A stretch of 35,875 bases of DNA from JAGOUY01 sp964562155 (GTDB lineage Bacteria; Patescibacteriota; Patescibacteriia; 2-12-FULL-60-25): assembly GCA_964562155.1 (NCBI GenBank), contig CAZLRU010000013.1:1-35875 (forward strand). The letters are read 5' to 3'. The notes under the pieces are model-generated. The model was not told the origin of the DNA and searched no databases. It worked only from the letters and a program-made list of their open reading frames with translations. Each line of letters begins with the position of its first letter. The stretch's first letter is position 1. This document shows positions 22,824-30,069 of the stretch, one piece after another. Made by a program: the position numbers and the translations under genes.

Positions 22824-23039
22824 ATGGACGCAACTTTTCTTTGGCGCATCCGTGGCTACGTTATGTTGGCCACCGCTCTCACTCTGCTCGTCTTCGGAGC
22901 CATAGGGTATGGGATTGATCATTGGGTAGGTAGCTGGCCAAAAGCCTTCATCGGACTCATCTTTCTTTCCTTCCCCGTCTCTAATGTTGTCGCGATTCGT
23001 TTAACAAAGTCGAAACTTAGACCACCCTCTTCATACTAG
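22824..23039 (+). CDS. AtpI/AtpZ-like ATP synthase accessory protein
   Basis: The 71-aa protein has two membrane helices (about 12-31 and 38-58) with the motif GYGIDHWVGSWPKAFIGL between them, matching the G-x-x-x-D...G..P pattern of AtpZ/AtpI small proteins. These precede the F-type ATP synthase genes in many bacteria and help c-ring assembly or possibly Mg2+/Ca2+ supply. It is the first gene of the operon, 10 bases before atpB. No Shine-Dalgarno sequence is evident, and a -10 box is only 14 bases upstream, so the message starts almost at the ATG. Size and position make the call sound even though sequence conservation in this family is low. Confidence 0.8.
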   Translation: MDATFLWRIRGYVMLATALTLLVFGAIGYGIDHWVGSWPKAFIGLIFLSFPVSNVVAIRLTKSKLRPPSSY

Positions 23040-23049
23040 ACCTTACTAT

Positions 23050-23862
23050 ATGCTCGAAATTTCCGTCCCCGCCCCCGTCGTGTTTCATCTCGGACCTATT
23101 CCGGTGACGAATGCGGTTGTGGCTGCCTTTGTCTCAACCTTTTTTCTCGCGGGGCTGGCTTTGCTCCTGCGTTCGCGGATGTCTCTCATTCCGGGACGCG
23201 GGCAAGCCTTTGTAGAAATGATTTTTGAGTTTTTTGATGGTCAGATTGAGCAGGCGTTTGGGAGCAAAGAGCGTGGCCGGAAGTTTTTTCCCCTGATCAT
23301 GACGATCCTGCTCTTTATTGCGGTGGCAAACCAGTTATCCGTATTTCCATTACTATTTCAGGTCATCGTCGAAGATAAGCCGCTTCTTCGTTTAGCAACT
23401 TCTGATCTCAGTCAGACACTCACCTTGGGTCTTACGGTGGTGGGGCTCTCGCACATATTAGCGCTGACGATGTCACCACTTCGCCATATCGGGAATTACA
23501 TTCGTATCAAGCCCTTGATTAAAGCCCGTTCTTTTCAAGAGATTGGAAACGCCTTCATCGAATTCTTCCTAGGGCTCATGGATATTATTGGAGAAATTGC
23601 CAAAATCATCTCCGTTTCCTGTCGTTTGTTTGGAAACTTATTCGCTGGAGACGTTATGGTGGCGGTGATCGTAAGCTTGTCCAAGTTCACGGAGTTTATT
23701 GTTCCGATCCCGTTCTTGTTCCTAGGAATCTTCTCTGGATTTGTGCAAGCGTTCGTCTTTACCCTGTTATCACTCCAGTTCGTTTCCAGTACCTACAACA
23801 CCGCTTACGCCAACCGTGAAGAGCGTCTAGCAAAACGATCTACCGCCCCTGCTGTTTCTTAA
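23050..23862 (+). CDS. atpB: F0F1 ATP synthase subunit a
   Basis: Subunit a forms the two half-channels through which ions reach the c-ring. The 270-aa protein has five to six hydrophobic segments (about 20-40, 78-100, 122-142, 163-190, 199-225 and 226-248) and the essential stator arginine R192 in SCRLFGNLFAG (190-200). The segment AVANQLSVFP (91-100) matches the conserved helix-2 region, and LQFVSSTYNTAY is the usual C-terminus of the last helix. Length is normal. Ion specificity is better judged from the c subunit encoded downstream, which carries Na+-type ligands. A hairpin-forming intergenic region of 130 bases separates it from atpE. Confidence 0.95.
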   Translation: MLEISVPAPVVFHLGPIPVTNAVVAAFVSTFFLAGLALLLRSRMSLIPGRGQAFVEMIFEFFDGQIEQAFGSKERGRKFFPLIMTILLFIAVANQLSVFPLLFQVIVEDKPLLRLATSDLSQTLTLGLTVVGLSHILALTMSPLRHIGNYIRIKPLIKARSFQEIGNAFIEFFLGLMDIIGEIAKIISVSCRLFGNLFAGDVMVAVIVSLSKFTEFIVPIPFLFLGIFSGFVQAFVFTLLSLQFVSSTYNTAYANREERLAKRSTAPAVS

Positions 23863-23873
23863 AAACAATCGTT

Positions 23874-23924
23874 TGTCATCTCGAGGCCGAGAGCGTCTTC
23901 TCCCGCTTTTCCCTCGAGATGACA
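23874..23924 (+). repeat. Perfect 13-bp inverted repeat between atpB and atpE
   Basis: TGTCATCTCGAGG (23874-23886) is the exact reverse complement of 23912-23924, with a 25-base loop. It starts 11 bases after the atpB stop, and CTCGAGG occurs again at 23932-23938. There is no T-tract after it, so it is not an obvious terminator. An AT-rich, unstructured stretch follows up to the atpE ATG. It may be a processing or mRNA-stabilising hairpin, or a dispersed REP-like palindrome. Confidence 0.8.
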
Positions 23925-23992
23925 GGCGTCTCTCGAGGATAGATTTATCCTTACTCAATCATTCATTCTTATTTTTTGACTTATTTGTTTGT

Positions 23993-24223
23993 ATGGATCC
24001 AATCGCATTGAAAGCTCTTGCTGCGGGTATTTGTATGGGTATCGGTTCTATTGCTCCGGCTATCGCCGAAGGAAACGTGGCTGGTAAAGCCATGGAAGCT
24101 ATGGGACGTAATCCAGCCGTAGCTGACAAAATGATGCCAAACATGATCGTGGCTATGGCTATTTGTGAATCCACGGGTATCTATTGTTTGGTTATTTCCT
24201 TGATCATTTTGTTCGTCATCTAA
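23993..24223 (+). CDS. atpE: F0F1 ATP synthase subunit c with Na+-type, two-carboxylate ion site
   Basis: The 76-aa proteolipid forms a helical hairpin: helix 1 about 5-35 with the glycine/alanine-rich GKAMEAMGRNP loop (31-41), helix 2 about 48-76. The ion-binding carboxylate is E59 in CESTGIY. By eye alignment to Ilyobacter tartaricus c (Q32, V63, E65, S66, T67, Y70), this protein has E26, I57, E59, S60, T61 and Y64 with identical spacing. S and Y of the ExSTxxY pattern mark Na+-binding rings, and E instead of Q at position 32 is the two-carboxylate variant described in Fusobacterium nucleatum. Na+ coupling is therefore predicted, not proven. ATG 23993 was chosen over the longer frame from 23873, whose extra 40 residues encode only the hairpin DNA. 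Confidence 0.95.
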   Translation: MDPIALKALAAGICMGIGSIAPAIAEGNVAGKAMEAMGRNPAVADKMMPNMIVAMAICESTGIYCLVISLIILFVI

Positions 24224-24260
24224 TCCATCCGTCTGACGCCTGTTAGATCGCCTTTATACT

Positions 24261-24758
24261 ATGGACGCCTTTGCCAAACTCGGTATCGACTGGAAGAGCA
24301 TGTTGCTCTATCTCGTCAACATGGGGCTTTTGCTTACGCTATTAACGCGCTGGCTCTATCGCCCTCTCTTAAAAATCATGGACGAACGCCGCGAGATCGT
24401 GCGTAAAAATCTTCAAGAAACAGAATTATTGAAGACAAAGTTCACCGAAGAGAGCAATCGCCAGGCTCAAGAAACCAAGGATTTGCTGGTAAAAATGCAG
24501 TCTGAGGTGGCGGCCGCCAAAGCACAGGCGGAAGTGCGAGCCAAAGAACTGATTGCGGAAGCGGACATGCGTCGTGAACAGATGCTTGAGGAGGCTCGTC
24601 GCCAGGTCGAGGAGACAAAGAAGGGAATCCTGAAAGAGGTGGAAAAGGAGACCCAGAAGCGCATCGAGCAAACGATCTTGCATGTGCTTAAGAATAAGAT
24701 TCCCGCGGATATCGTAAAGTCGAGCGTAGAAGCGGCGTGGAAAGATTTACACGTCTAA
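24261..24758 (+). CDS. atpF: F0F1 ATP synthase subunit b
   Basis: Subunit b is the peripheral stalk that ties F1 to subunit a. The 165-aa product has one N-terminal membrane helix (about 13-32), the conserved WLYRPLLKIMDERR (31-44), then a long, highly charged coiled coil (45-150) rich in Glu, Lys, Gln and Ala and ending in a short C-terminal segment that would contact delta. Length and organisation are normal for a homodimeric b. A single copy, with no b' gene, is present. It starts 37 bases after atpE and is followed 5 bases later by atpH, indicating translational coupling. Confidence 0.93.
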   Translation: MDAFAKLGIDWKSMLLYLVNMGLLLTLLTRWLYRPLLKIMDERREIVRKNLQETELLKTKFTEESNRQAQETKDLLVKMQSEVAAAKAQAEVRAKELIAEADMRREQMLEEARRQVEETKKGILKEVEKETQKRIEQTILHVLKNKIPADIVKSSVEAAWKDLHV

Positions 24759-24763
24759 TCGTT

Positions 24764-25588
24764 ATGCTTATCGCCCTCTTATCCGCCTTCTTGAAGGACG
24801 TCGTCACCACGGCGCGTAGAGAGGCGTTCTTTACTCTGCCGCCCAACAAACGCGAGACGGAGATCAAGCAGGTATTAGGCGCCGAGTATCCGGTGGCTGT
24901 GCGTGAATATTTGACCACGATCTCGGTCGAGCGGTTTGTGGTAGATGTGCAGGCGCTATTGCCAATCATTACTGCCTCGCATGGTGTAGCGGGTCACTTG
25001 TTTGAATCTACGAAGCAGGCGACACTTGATGAGTATCGTCTTGATCTGCCAACTCCAACGGCGCCTTCGTCTTCTAAAACGGTAGACCCCGCGACCGTGA
25101 CGCTTTCCCAAGAGTTTTTGTCTGATGTAAGGGCCTTGCTACAAGAGATCGTCCGTGACACGCAAGCTGAACGTCGTCCGAATGGATTTGTTCAAGCCCT
25201 TGCTGCTGCGTGTAGCGCAGAGGTAGCCACCGCGTTTGATCGCAGACAGGTCTGGTCTTCCGCGCAACCCACCGAAGCGCAAACGATGCTGGCACGTATT
25301 CTGAGTGCTGATTACGTGACGGAGGTGGCTCGTGAAATCCAACGATTTCTGCAAGAGCAATGCGCCATCGCTTCTCCCATCATCCAATCTCCCGTGCCCC
25401 TTACGGCTGCCGAGCAAGAGATGATGCGCGCTTCCTTGCGGGAGCGGTATCCAGGCAGTTTTCCTCTCTTTGATGTAGAGCCGTCGCTCGGAGGAGGATT
25501 ACGCATGTTTTACAAAGGCGAACTCATGGATGAAAGTTGGATGACTCATATCGCGCGCGCATTTACTCACCTTCGAGCAGCTCGTTAG
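24764..25588 (+). CDS. atpH: F0F1 ATP synthase subunit delta, divergent and enlarged
   Basis: This gene fills the delta slot between atpF and atpA. The C-terminal part (about 205-270) resembles delta: a strand/helix region VPLTAAEQEMMRASLRERY, then FDVEPSLGGGLRMFYKGEL and MDESWMTHIARAF, matching the family pattern D-x-x-L-x-GG...D-x-S. The protein is 274 aa, against about 175-180 for usual delta. The N-terminal 200 residues do not show the standard six-helix bundle in an obvious way and include a Pro/Ser-rich linker near 95-112. I chose ATG 24764 (5 bases after atpF stop) over 24737, which would overlap atpF. The extension may lengthen the stator contact or reflect duplication of the N-domain; this is speculative. 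Confidence 0.8.
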   Translation: MLIALLSAFLKDVVTTARREAFFTLPPNKRETEIKQVLGAEYPVAVREYLTTISVERFVVDVQALLPIITASHGVAGHLFESTKQATLDEYRLDLPTPTAPSSSKTVDPATVTLSQEFLSDVRALLQEIVRDTQAERRPNGFVQALAAACSAEVATAFDRRQVWSSAQPTEAQTMLARILSADYVTEVAREIQRFLQEQCAIASPIIQSPVPLTAAEQEMMRASLRERYPGSFPLFDVEPSLGGGLRMFYKGELMDESWMTHIARAFTHLRAAR

Positions 25589-25608
25589 ACCCCTCATTTA
25601 TCGATGTT

Positions 25609-27126
25609 ATGAATCAAGATTCACTTAAAGCATTTTTCTCCTCGCTCGACACGGCTCTTAAGACGGTCGAGCAGGGTTCTGCGTCCGCTCCTCAAGCCGG
25701 CGTGATTCGTTCTGTAAAGGACGGCATCATTCATGTGGATGGATTGCCGGGACTTAAAATGGGGGAGGTGTTACGCGTCGTTGGGACAACGGCACACGCT
25801 CTGGTGATGCAGGTTGAGCGCGATACAGCCTACGCTATTTTATTAGAAGGATCCGAAGGAATTCGTGAAGGTCTCGCAGCTGAATCACAGAATCGGTTTT
25901 TAACGATTTCCGCACATGAATCCATGCTCGGACGTGTCGTTGACCCATTGGGTCAACCGATCGACGGTGGCTCCGCGCTCAAGGCCGGCAAAACCATGTT
26001 GCTCGAGGCGGTCGCCCCCTCTGTGATGGAGCGTTCTCCTGTGAACGAACCGGTGCAAACAGGTCTCTTGTCTATCGACGCGCTTATCCCGGTCGGTCGT
26101 GGTCAACGCGAATTGATCATTGGTGACCGTCAAACGGGAAAAACAACCGTAGCGATCGACACGATTTTGAGCCAACGTGGCCAAAACATGATCTGTATCT
26201 ATGTTGCTATTGGTCAGCGTGAGTCTAAAACCTCACAGGTTGTGCAAACATTAAAAGAGCATGGTGCATTAGATTACACGGTGGTTGTATCAGCGGGTGC
26301 TTCCAGTTCAGCGATTATGCAGTTTCTTGCTCCATATGCGGGAGCGGCGATCGGAGAATATTTCATGCACCAAGGCAAAGACGCGCTTATCGTCTACGAC
26401 GATCTATCAAAGCACGCGGTTGCGTATCGCGAAATGTCGTTGTTGTTGCGTAAGCCACCTGGACGTGAAGCGTATCCTGGAGATGTATTTTATATTCATT
26501 CTCGTTTGCTTGAACGTGCGGCCAAACTGGATGAAAAGTACGGCGGAGGTTCATTGACCGCCTTGCCTATTGTAGAAACGCAAGCGAATGATGTGTCGGC
26601 CTACATTCCTACCAACGTCATTTCCATTACGGACGGTCAGATTTTCTTGGAGTCATCCTTGTTCTTCCAGGGTATTCGTCCTGCGATGAATGTAGGTATC
26701 TCCGTGTCTCGCGTGGGAAGCTCGGCGCAGACAAAAATCATGAAGAAGGTTTCCGGAACGATTAAATTAGACCTGGCACAGTACTACGAATTGGCGGCTT
26801 TTTCTCAATTCTCCAGCGAATTGGATGCATCCACCAAGCAACAGCTCACGCGCGGAGAGCGTGTGGTTGAGTCGTTAAAACAACGAGCGCATCACCCCTA
26901 CGCGTTGTGGCAGGAAGTGGTTGTGTTACGCGCGGCTACCATCGGTGCGTTAGATCCACTGAAGCGTGAAACCGTGACGCAAGCTCTGGCAGAATTGCTA
27001 GAAGTATTCGAGATGCAAGCCTCTGATGTGGTCAAAGAAATCATGGAGAAGAAAGCCTGGAGCGACGAGTTGGGTGCTCGCGTAGACGCGGCTATCAAGA
27101 ACTTCTTTGCGGCCAGAGCGAATTAA
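25609..27126 (+). CDS. atpA: F0F1 ATP synthase subunit alpha
   Basis: The 505-aa alpha subunit binds non-catalytic nucleotides in F1. It has the beta-barrel N-domain (about 28-95), the alpha-type P-loop GDRQTGKT (172-179), the regulatory region DDLSKHAVAYREMSLLLRKPPGREAYPGD split across about 264-293, and the C-terminal motif VGISVSRVGSSAQ with the arginine finger (about 364-376), which reaches the catalytic beta site. Start ATG 25609 gives a normal N-terminus and a 20-base gap after atpH; an earlier start at 25537 would overlap it. A perfect 8-bp hairpin follows directly after the stop. Confidence 0.97.
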   Translation: MNQDSLKAFFSSLDTALKTVEQGSASAPQAGVIRSVKDGIIHVDGLPGLKMGEVLRVVGTTAHALVMQVERDTAYAILLEGSEGIREGLAAESQNRFLTISAHESMLGRVVDPLGQPIDGGSALKAGKTMLLEAVAPSVMERSPVNEPVQTGLLSIDALIPVGRGQRELIIGDRQTGKTTVAIDTILSQRGQNMICIYVAIGQRESKTSQVVQTLKEHGALDYTVVVSAGASSSAIMQFLAPYAGAAIGEYFMHQGKDALIVYDDLSKHAVAYREMSLLLRKPPGREAYPGDVFYIHSRLLERAAKLDEKYGGGSLTALPIVETQANDVSAYIPTNVISITDGQIFLESSLFFQGIRPAMNVGISVSRVGSSAQTKIMKKVSGTIKLDLAQYYELAAFSQFSSELDASTKQQLTRGERVVESLKQRAHHPYALWQEVVVLRAATIGALDPLKRETVTQALAELLEVFEMQASDVVKEIMEKKAWSDELGARVDAAIKNFFAARAN

Positions 27127-27130
27127 TTTG

Positions 27131-27150
27131 ATGATGAATCTGTTCATCAT
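27131..27150 (+). other. Intercistronic hairpin between atpA and atpG
   Basis: ATGATGAA (27131-27138) and TTCATCAT (27143-27150) form a perfect 8-bp stem with a 4-base TCTG loop. It lies 4 bases after the atpA stop and 11 bases before the atpG ATG. There is no long T-tract. It could protect upstream mRNA or reduce atpG translation. Confidence 0.6.
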
Positions 27151-27161
27151 TTCCTGCACAC

Positions 27162-28055
27162 ATGCCATTCCTCGTTGAGATAAAAAAGAAGATCGGCGCC
27201 GTGCAAAACACCCGCAAAATCACCAAAGCAATGGAGTTGGTGGCGGCGAGCCGCATGAAACAGTTCCAACGGAAAGCGGTTGGAACGCGTGCGTACGCCT
27301 GGAGTCTTTTGGACGCGTTGCGACAAAATGCAGCCAGCATTGAAGAGACGGTCTATGGGGGGCGCCGTGAGAAGGGAAAGGTTTTATTTGTCATCCTTAC
27401 ATCGGATAAAGGGTTGTGTGGTTCATTGAATCAACAGTTGATTCGAACCCTGTGGCGTTCCGAACAGTGGAAGGCGCTGGCTCCCGACGAGCGTGTACTC
27501 ATTACCATCGGTCGTAAAAGCTTTGAGGCTGCAATGCATATGGGGGTAAAGCCTGTGGAGCGGTTTGAAGGGCTGAGCGAGCAGATGACTCCCATGAAGG
27601 CTTTGGCCGTCATTGATATCATCCTAGGGTATTGGGAACGAGAAGAGGTAAAGGAAATCATCTTTGTCTCTCCGCACTACGTAAATCCATTCACCTTCTA
27701 TCCGACAATAAAGACGTATCTGCCGTTTACGCCAGAAATGGTTGAAACGCATTTTGCCTGGCGTAATCAAGCACCCACCGTTCCCCTCGAGCAGCCAGCG
27801 ATCGACTTTCATGAGCCAAGCAAAGAAAGAGTAAGCGAAGCGTTGGCCTTGCAACTTATAGAGACGCTTTTTTTACAGGCGTTTTATGAGCTGAAAGCGA
27901 CGGAGTACTCTAGCCGCATGGTGGCTATGAAGAATGCTACAGAAGCGGCTGATGAAATGGTTCGTTCACTCACCCTGTCTTATAACAAGGCTCGTCAGGG
28001 AGCCATCACTCAACAGCTCGCCGAGCTGACAGGAGGCAGCATCGCTGTCGAATAA
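27162..28055 (+). CDS. atpG: F0F1 ATP synthase subunit gamma
   Basis: Gamma is the central rotor shaft. The 297-aa protein has the conserved N-terminal helix IKKKIGAVQNTRKITKAMEL (7-26) with VAASRMKQFQ following, the Rossmann-like core (VLFVILTSDKGLCGSLNQQL at about 69-88), and the C-terminal helix EYSSRMVAMKNATEAADEM (about 246-264) through SYNKARQGAITQQLAELTGG. All three signatures are intact and length is normal. It is encoded between alpha and beta, as in most bacteria, with 6 bases before atpD. The preceding hairpin might tune its lower stoichiometry (one gamma to three alpha). Confidence 0.97.
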   Translation: MPFLVEIKKKIGAVQNTRKITKAMELVAASRMKQFQRKAVGTRAYAWSLLDALRQNAASIEETVYGGRREKGKVLFVILTSDKGLCGSLNQQLIRTLWRSEQWKALAPDERVLITIGRKSFEAAMHMGVKPVERFEGLSEQMTPMKALAVIDIILGYWEREEVKEIIFVSPHYVNPFTFYPTIKTYLPFTPEMVETHFAWRNQAPTVPLEQPAIDFHEPSKERVSEALALQLIETLFLQAFYELKATEYSSRMVAMKNATEAADEMVRSLTLSYNKARQGAITQQLAELTGGSIAVE

Positions 28056-28061
28056 TCTCAT

Positions 28062-29471
28062 ATGTCTACGCAAAAAACGCATCCAAAAGGTCACATCGTG
28101 CGCGCCGTCGGCGTGGTCGTTGATGTTGCATTTACGAATCACGTGCCTGAACGGTACTCCGCCTTGGTGGTAAAGGGAGTGGAGCCAGAGCTTGTGCTCG
28201 AAGTCCAGTCTCACATGGGGGCAGGTGTCGTGCGCGCGATCGCCATGGCCTCTACAGACGGTATTTTTTCCGGTCAAGAAGTCGAGGATACGCTCTCTCC
28301 TATTACGGTTCCTGTCGGGGAGGCGGTGCTTGGGCGCGTGTTTAATGTCACGGGTCATGCCATTGACGGCAAGGGTGAGCTAAAAGGAAAAGCGATTGAA
28401 CGTCGCTCTATCCATTCCGCTCCTCCTTCTTTTGCTGAGCAGAGTGGTAAAGCAGAGGTATTTGAAACGGGTATCAAGGTGCTCGACCTGCTCGTGCCAT
28501 TTATCAAAGGAGGAAAAACCGCTTTGTTTGGTGGGGCTGGTGTGGGTAAAACCGTCATCATGCAAGAGCTGATTCACAACGTCGCCATGGCGCACGGTGG
28601 GTATTCCGTGTTTGCAGGGGTGGGGGAGCGTACGCGTGAAGGGAATGACCTTATTCGTGAAATGCACGAATCGGGTGTCATCGATAAAGTGGCGATGGTG
28701 TTCGGTCAAATGAATGAACCACCGGGAGCTCGTATGCGTGTCGCGTTTTCCGGGTTGACCATGGCCGAAACATTCCGCGATCAGGGGAAGGATATCTTGA
28801 TGTTTATCGATAACATTTTTCGCTTTACACAGGCAGGAGCTGAGGTGTCTGCGTTGTTAGGTCGTTTGCCATCCGCTGTGGGTTACCAGCCAACGTTGGC
28901 AACGGATATGGCCCAGTTGCAAGAACGTATCACTTCTACCAAGAAGGGATCTATCACCTCCGTGCAAGCCGTGTACGTGCCCGCTGATGACCTTACCGAT
29001 CCAGCGCCTGCCACGACATTCTCGCATTTGGATGCCACCATCGTGCTTTCACGTAAGCAAGCATCTATGGGGCTGTATCCAGCCGTCGATCCATTGGACT
29101 CAACGTCTACCGCATTGAAGGAGCACATTGTAGGAGCGGAGCACTATGAGGTGGCGAACGGTGTTCAGCGTACCTTGCAGCGATATAAGGAGTTGCAAGA
29201 CGTGATTGCTATTTTGGGTATGGATGAGTTATCCGAGGCAGACAAGCAGGTGGTGACGCGTGCTCGTAAAATTCAGCGCTTCTTAACCCAAAACTTCTTT
29301 GTCGCTGAACAGTTTACCGGCACGCCCGGCCAACTCGTCTCACGAGCCGAAACGGTCCGTGGCTTTAAAGGAATCTTGGCCGGTGAGTTCGATCATATTC
29401 CAGAGCAACACTTCTACATGGCAGGGACGATCGATGATGTTATTCAACGTCACGCGAAAGCTGGGGTATAA
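28062..29471 (+). CDS. atpD: F0F1 ATP synthase subunit beta
   Basis: Beta carries the catalytic ATP sites. The 469-aa product has the P-loop GGAGVGKT (157-164), the catalytic glutamate region GERTREGNDL (188-197, E189), the Walker B strand ILMFIDNIFRFTQAG (about 247-261), the DELSEADK segment (the DELSEED-like lever, about 388-395), and a C-terminal helical domain. Length and motifs are typical. The stop codon TAA (29469-29471) lies inside a TATAAT box that may serve atpC. Confidence 0.98.
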   Translation: MSTQKTHPKGHIVRAVGVVVDVAFTNHVPERYSALVVKGVEPELVLEVQSHMGAGVVRAIAMASTDGIFSGQEVEDTLSPITVPVGEAVLGRVFNVTGHAIDGKGELKGKAIERRSIHSAPPSFAEQSGKAEVFETGIKVLDLLVPFIKGGKTALFGGAGVGKTVIMQELIHNVAMAHGGYSVFAGVGERTREGNDLIREMHESGVIDKVAMVFGQMNEPPGARMRVAFSGLTMAETFRDQGKDILMFIDNIFRFTQAGAEVSALLGRLPSAVGYQPTLATDMAQLQERITSTKKGSITSVQAVYVPADDLTDPAPATTFSHLDATIVLSRKQASMGLYPAVDPLDSTSTALKEHIVGAEHYEVANGVQRTLQRYKELQDVIAILGMDELSEADKQVVTRARKIQRFLTQNFFVAEQFTGTPGQLVSRAETVRGFKGILAGEFDHIPEQHFYMAGTIDDVIQRHAKAGV

Positions 29472-29472
29472 T
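29443..29472 (+). promoter_or_regulatory. Possible internal promoter for atpC
   Basis: A perfect TATAAT (29467-29472) overlaps the atpD stop and ends 7 bases before the atpC ATG (29480), with a poor TTCAAC -35 18 bases upstream. It would give a leaderless atpC mRNA in addition to the operon message. Confidence 0.35.
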
Positions 29473-29479
29473 ACAATAT

Positions 29480-29890
29480 ATGCAGGTCGTTATCCGTACT
29501 CCTGAAGCGGAGATATTTTCGCACGAAGCTCGCTGTGTGAGTCTGGTGAATGAATTGGGCGCCATGCAAGTATTTCCAGGGCACGCTTCGTTACAGGGAA
29601 CCATCTTACTTTCACCGCTGCGCATCGAAATGGCAGATCGGGAAGAGGATTTTATCATCCAGCAAGGATTCATCATGATTGATCAGGCTAAGGATGCGGT
29701 AACGTTTATGGTCTATCGCTGCGAAAAGCAGGCAGACATAAACCTACAAACAGCAAAAGAATATCTGCAAGTGCTATTGAAGGCCCTTGAAGCCCGCGAT
29801 TCGCTTGGAGCGTATCAGCTACGTCATCTGGAAGATGAAAAGATTGCTACAGAAAAACGGCTCGAGATTCTGCAGCGTTCAGAAGGGTAA
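29480..29890 (+). CDS. atpC: F0F1 ATP synthase subunit epsilon
   Basis: The 136-aa epsilon subunit couples the c-ring to gamma and can inhibit ATP hydrolysis. The N-terminal beta-sandwich (about 1-88) has the family start MQVVIRTPEAEIFSHEA and FPGHASLQGTIL (the GHAPL-like loop). The C-terminal segment (about 90-134) is a helical hairpin with many Glu/Lys/Leu residues. The usual GxxxVxxN motifs are weakly conserved, but position, size and N-terminus make the identity clear. It closes the operon; a textbook terminator begins 3 bases after the stop. Confidence 0.93.
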   Translation: MQVVIRTPEAEIFSHEARCVSLVNELGAMQVFPGHASLQGTILLSPLRIEMADREEDFIIQQGFIMIDQAKDAVTFMVYRCEKQADINLQTAKEYLQVLLKALEARDSLGAYQLRHLEDEKIATEKRLEILQRSEG

Positions 29891-29892
29891 TA

Positions 29893-29927
29893 AAAAAACT
29901 CCTGGGGTAAGCCCAGGAGTTTTTTTT
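29893..29927 (+). terminator. Intrinsic terminator of the ATP synthase operon
   Basis: A long stem AAAAAACTCCTGGG/CCCAGGAGTTTTTT with a short GTAAG-type loop is followed by T residues. The A-tract on the left arm makes it potentially bidirectional. Confidence 0.95.
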
Positions 29928-30069
29928 AAAACGCGTTATTTTTCGCATGCATACTTAGGCGGCATCTGCAAGCACCCGTAGATTGACATCAGGACCAGGG
30001 ATATGTTAAATGCACGCAACACCCGCCACGGGCGTTTTTTATTTTTTCGTCTAATCATTGTTTTGCGTT

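Noticed and set aside
30022..30040. CCCG-CCA-CGGG hairpin followed by a T-run before the second TrkH gene
   Set aside because: A 4-bp stem is too weak to call, and the atp operon already ends in a strong terminator at 29893.
30058..30069. TTG start for the second TrkH gene
   Set aside because: An in-frame ATG four codons later fits better and no Shine-Dalgarno sequence supports the TTG.
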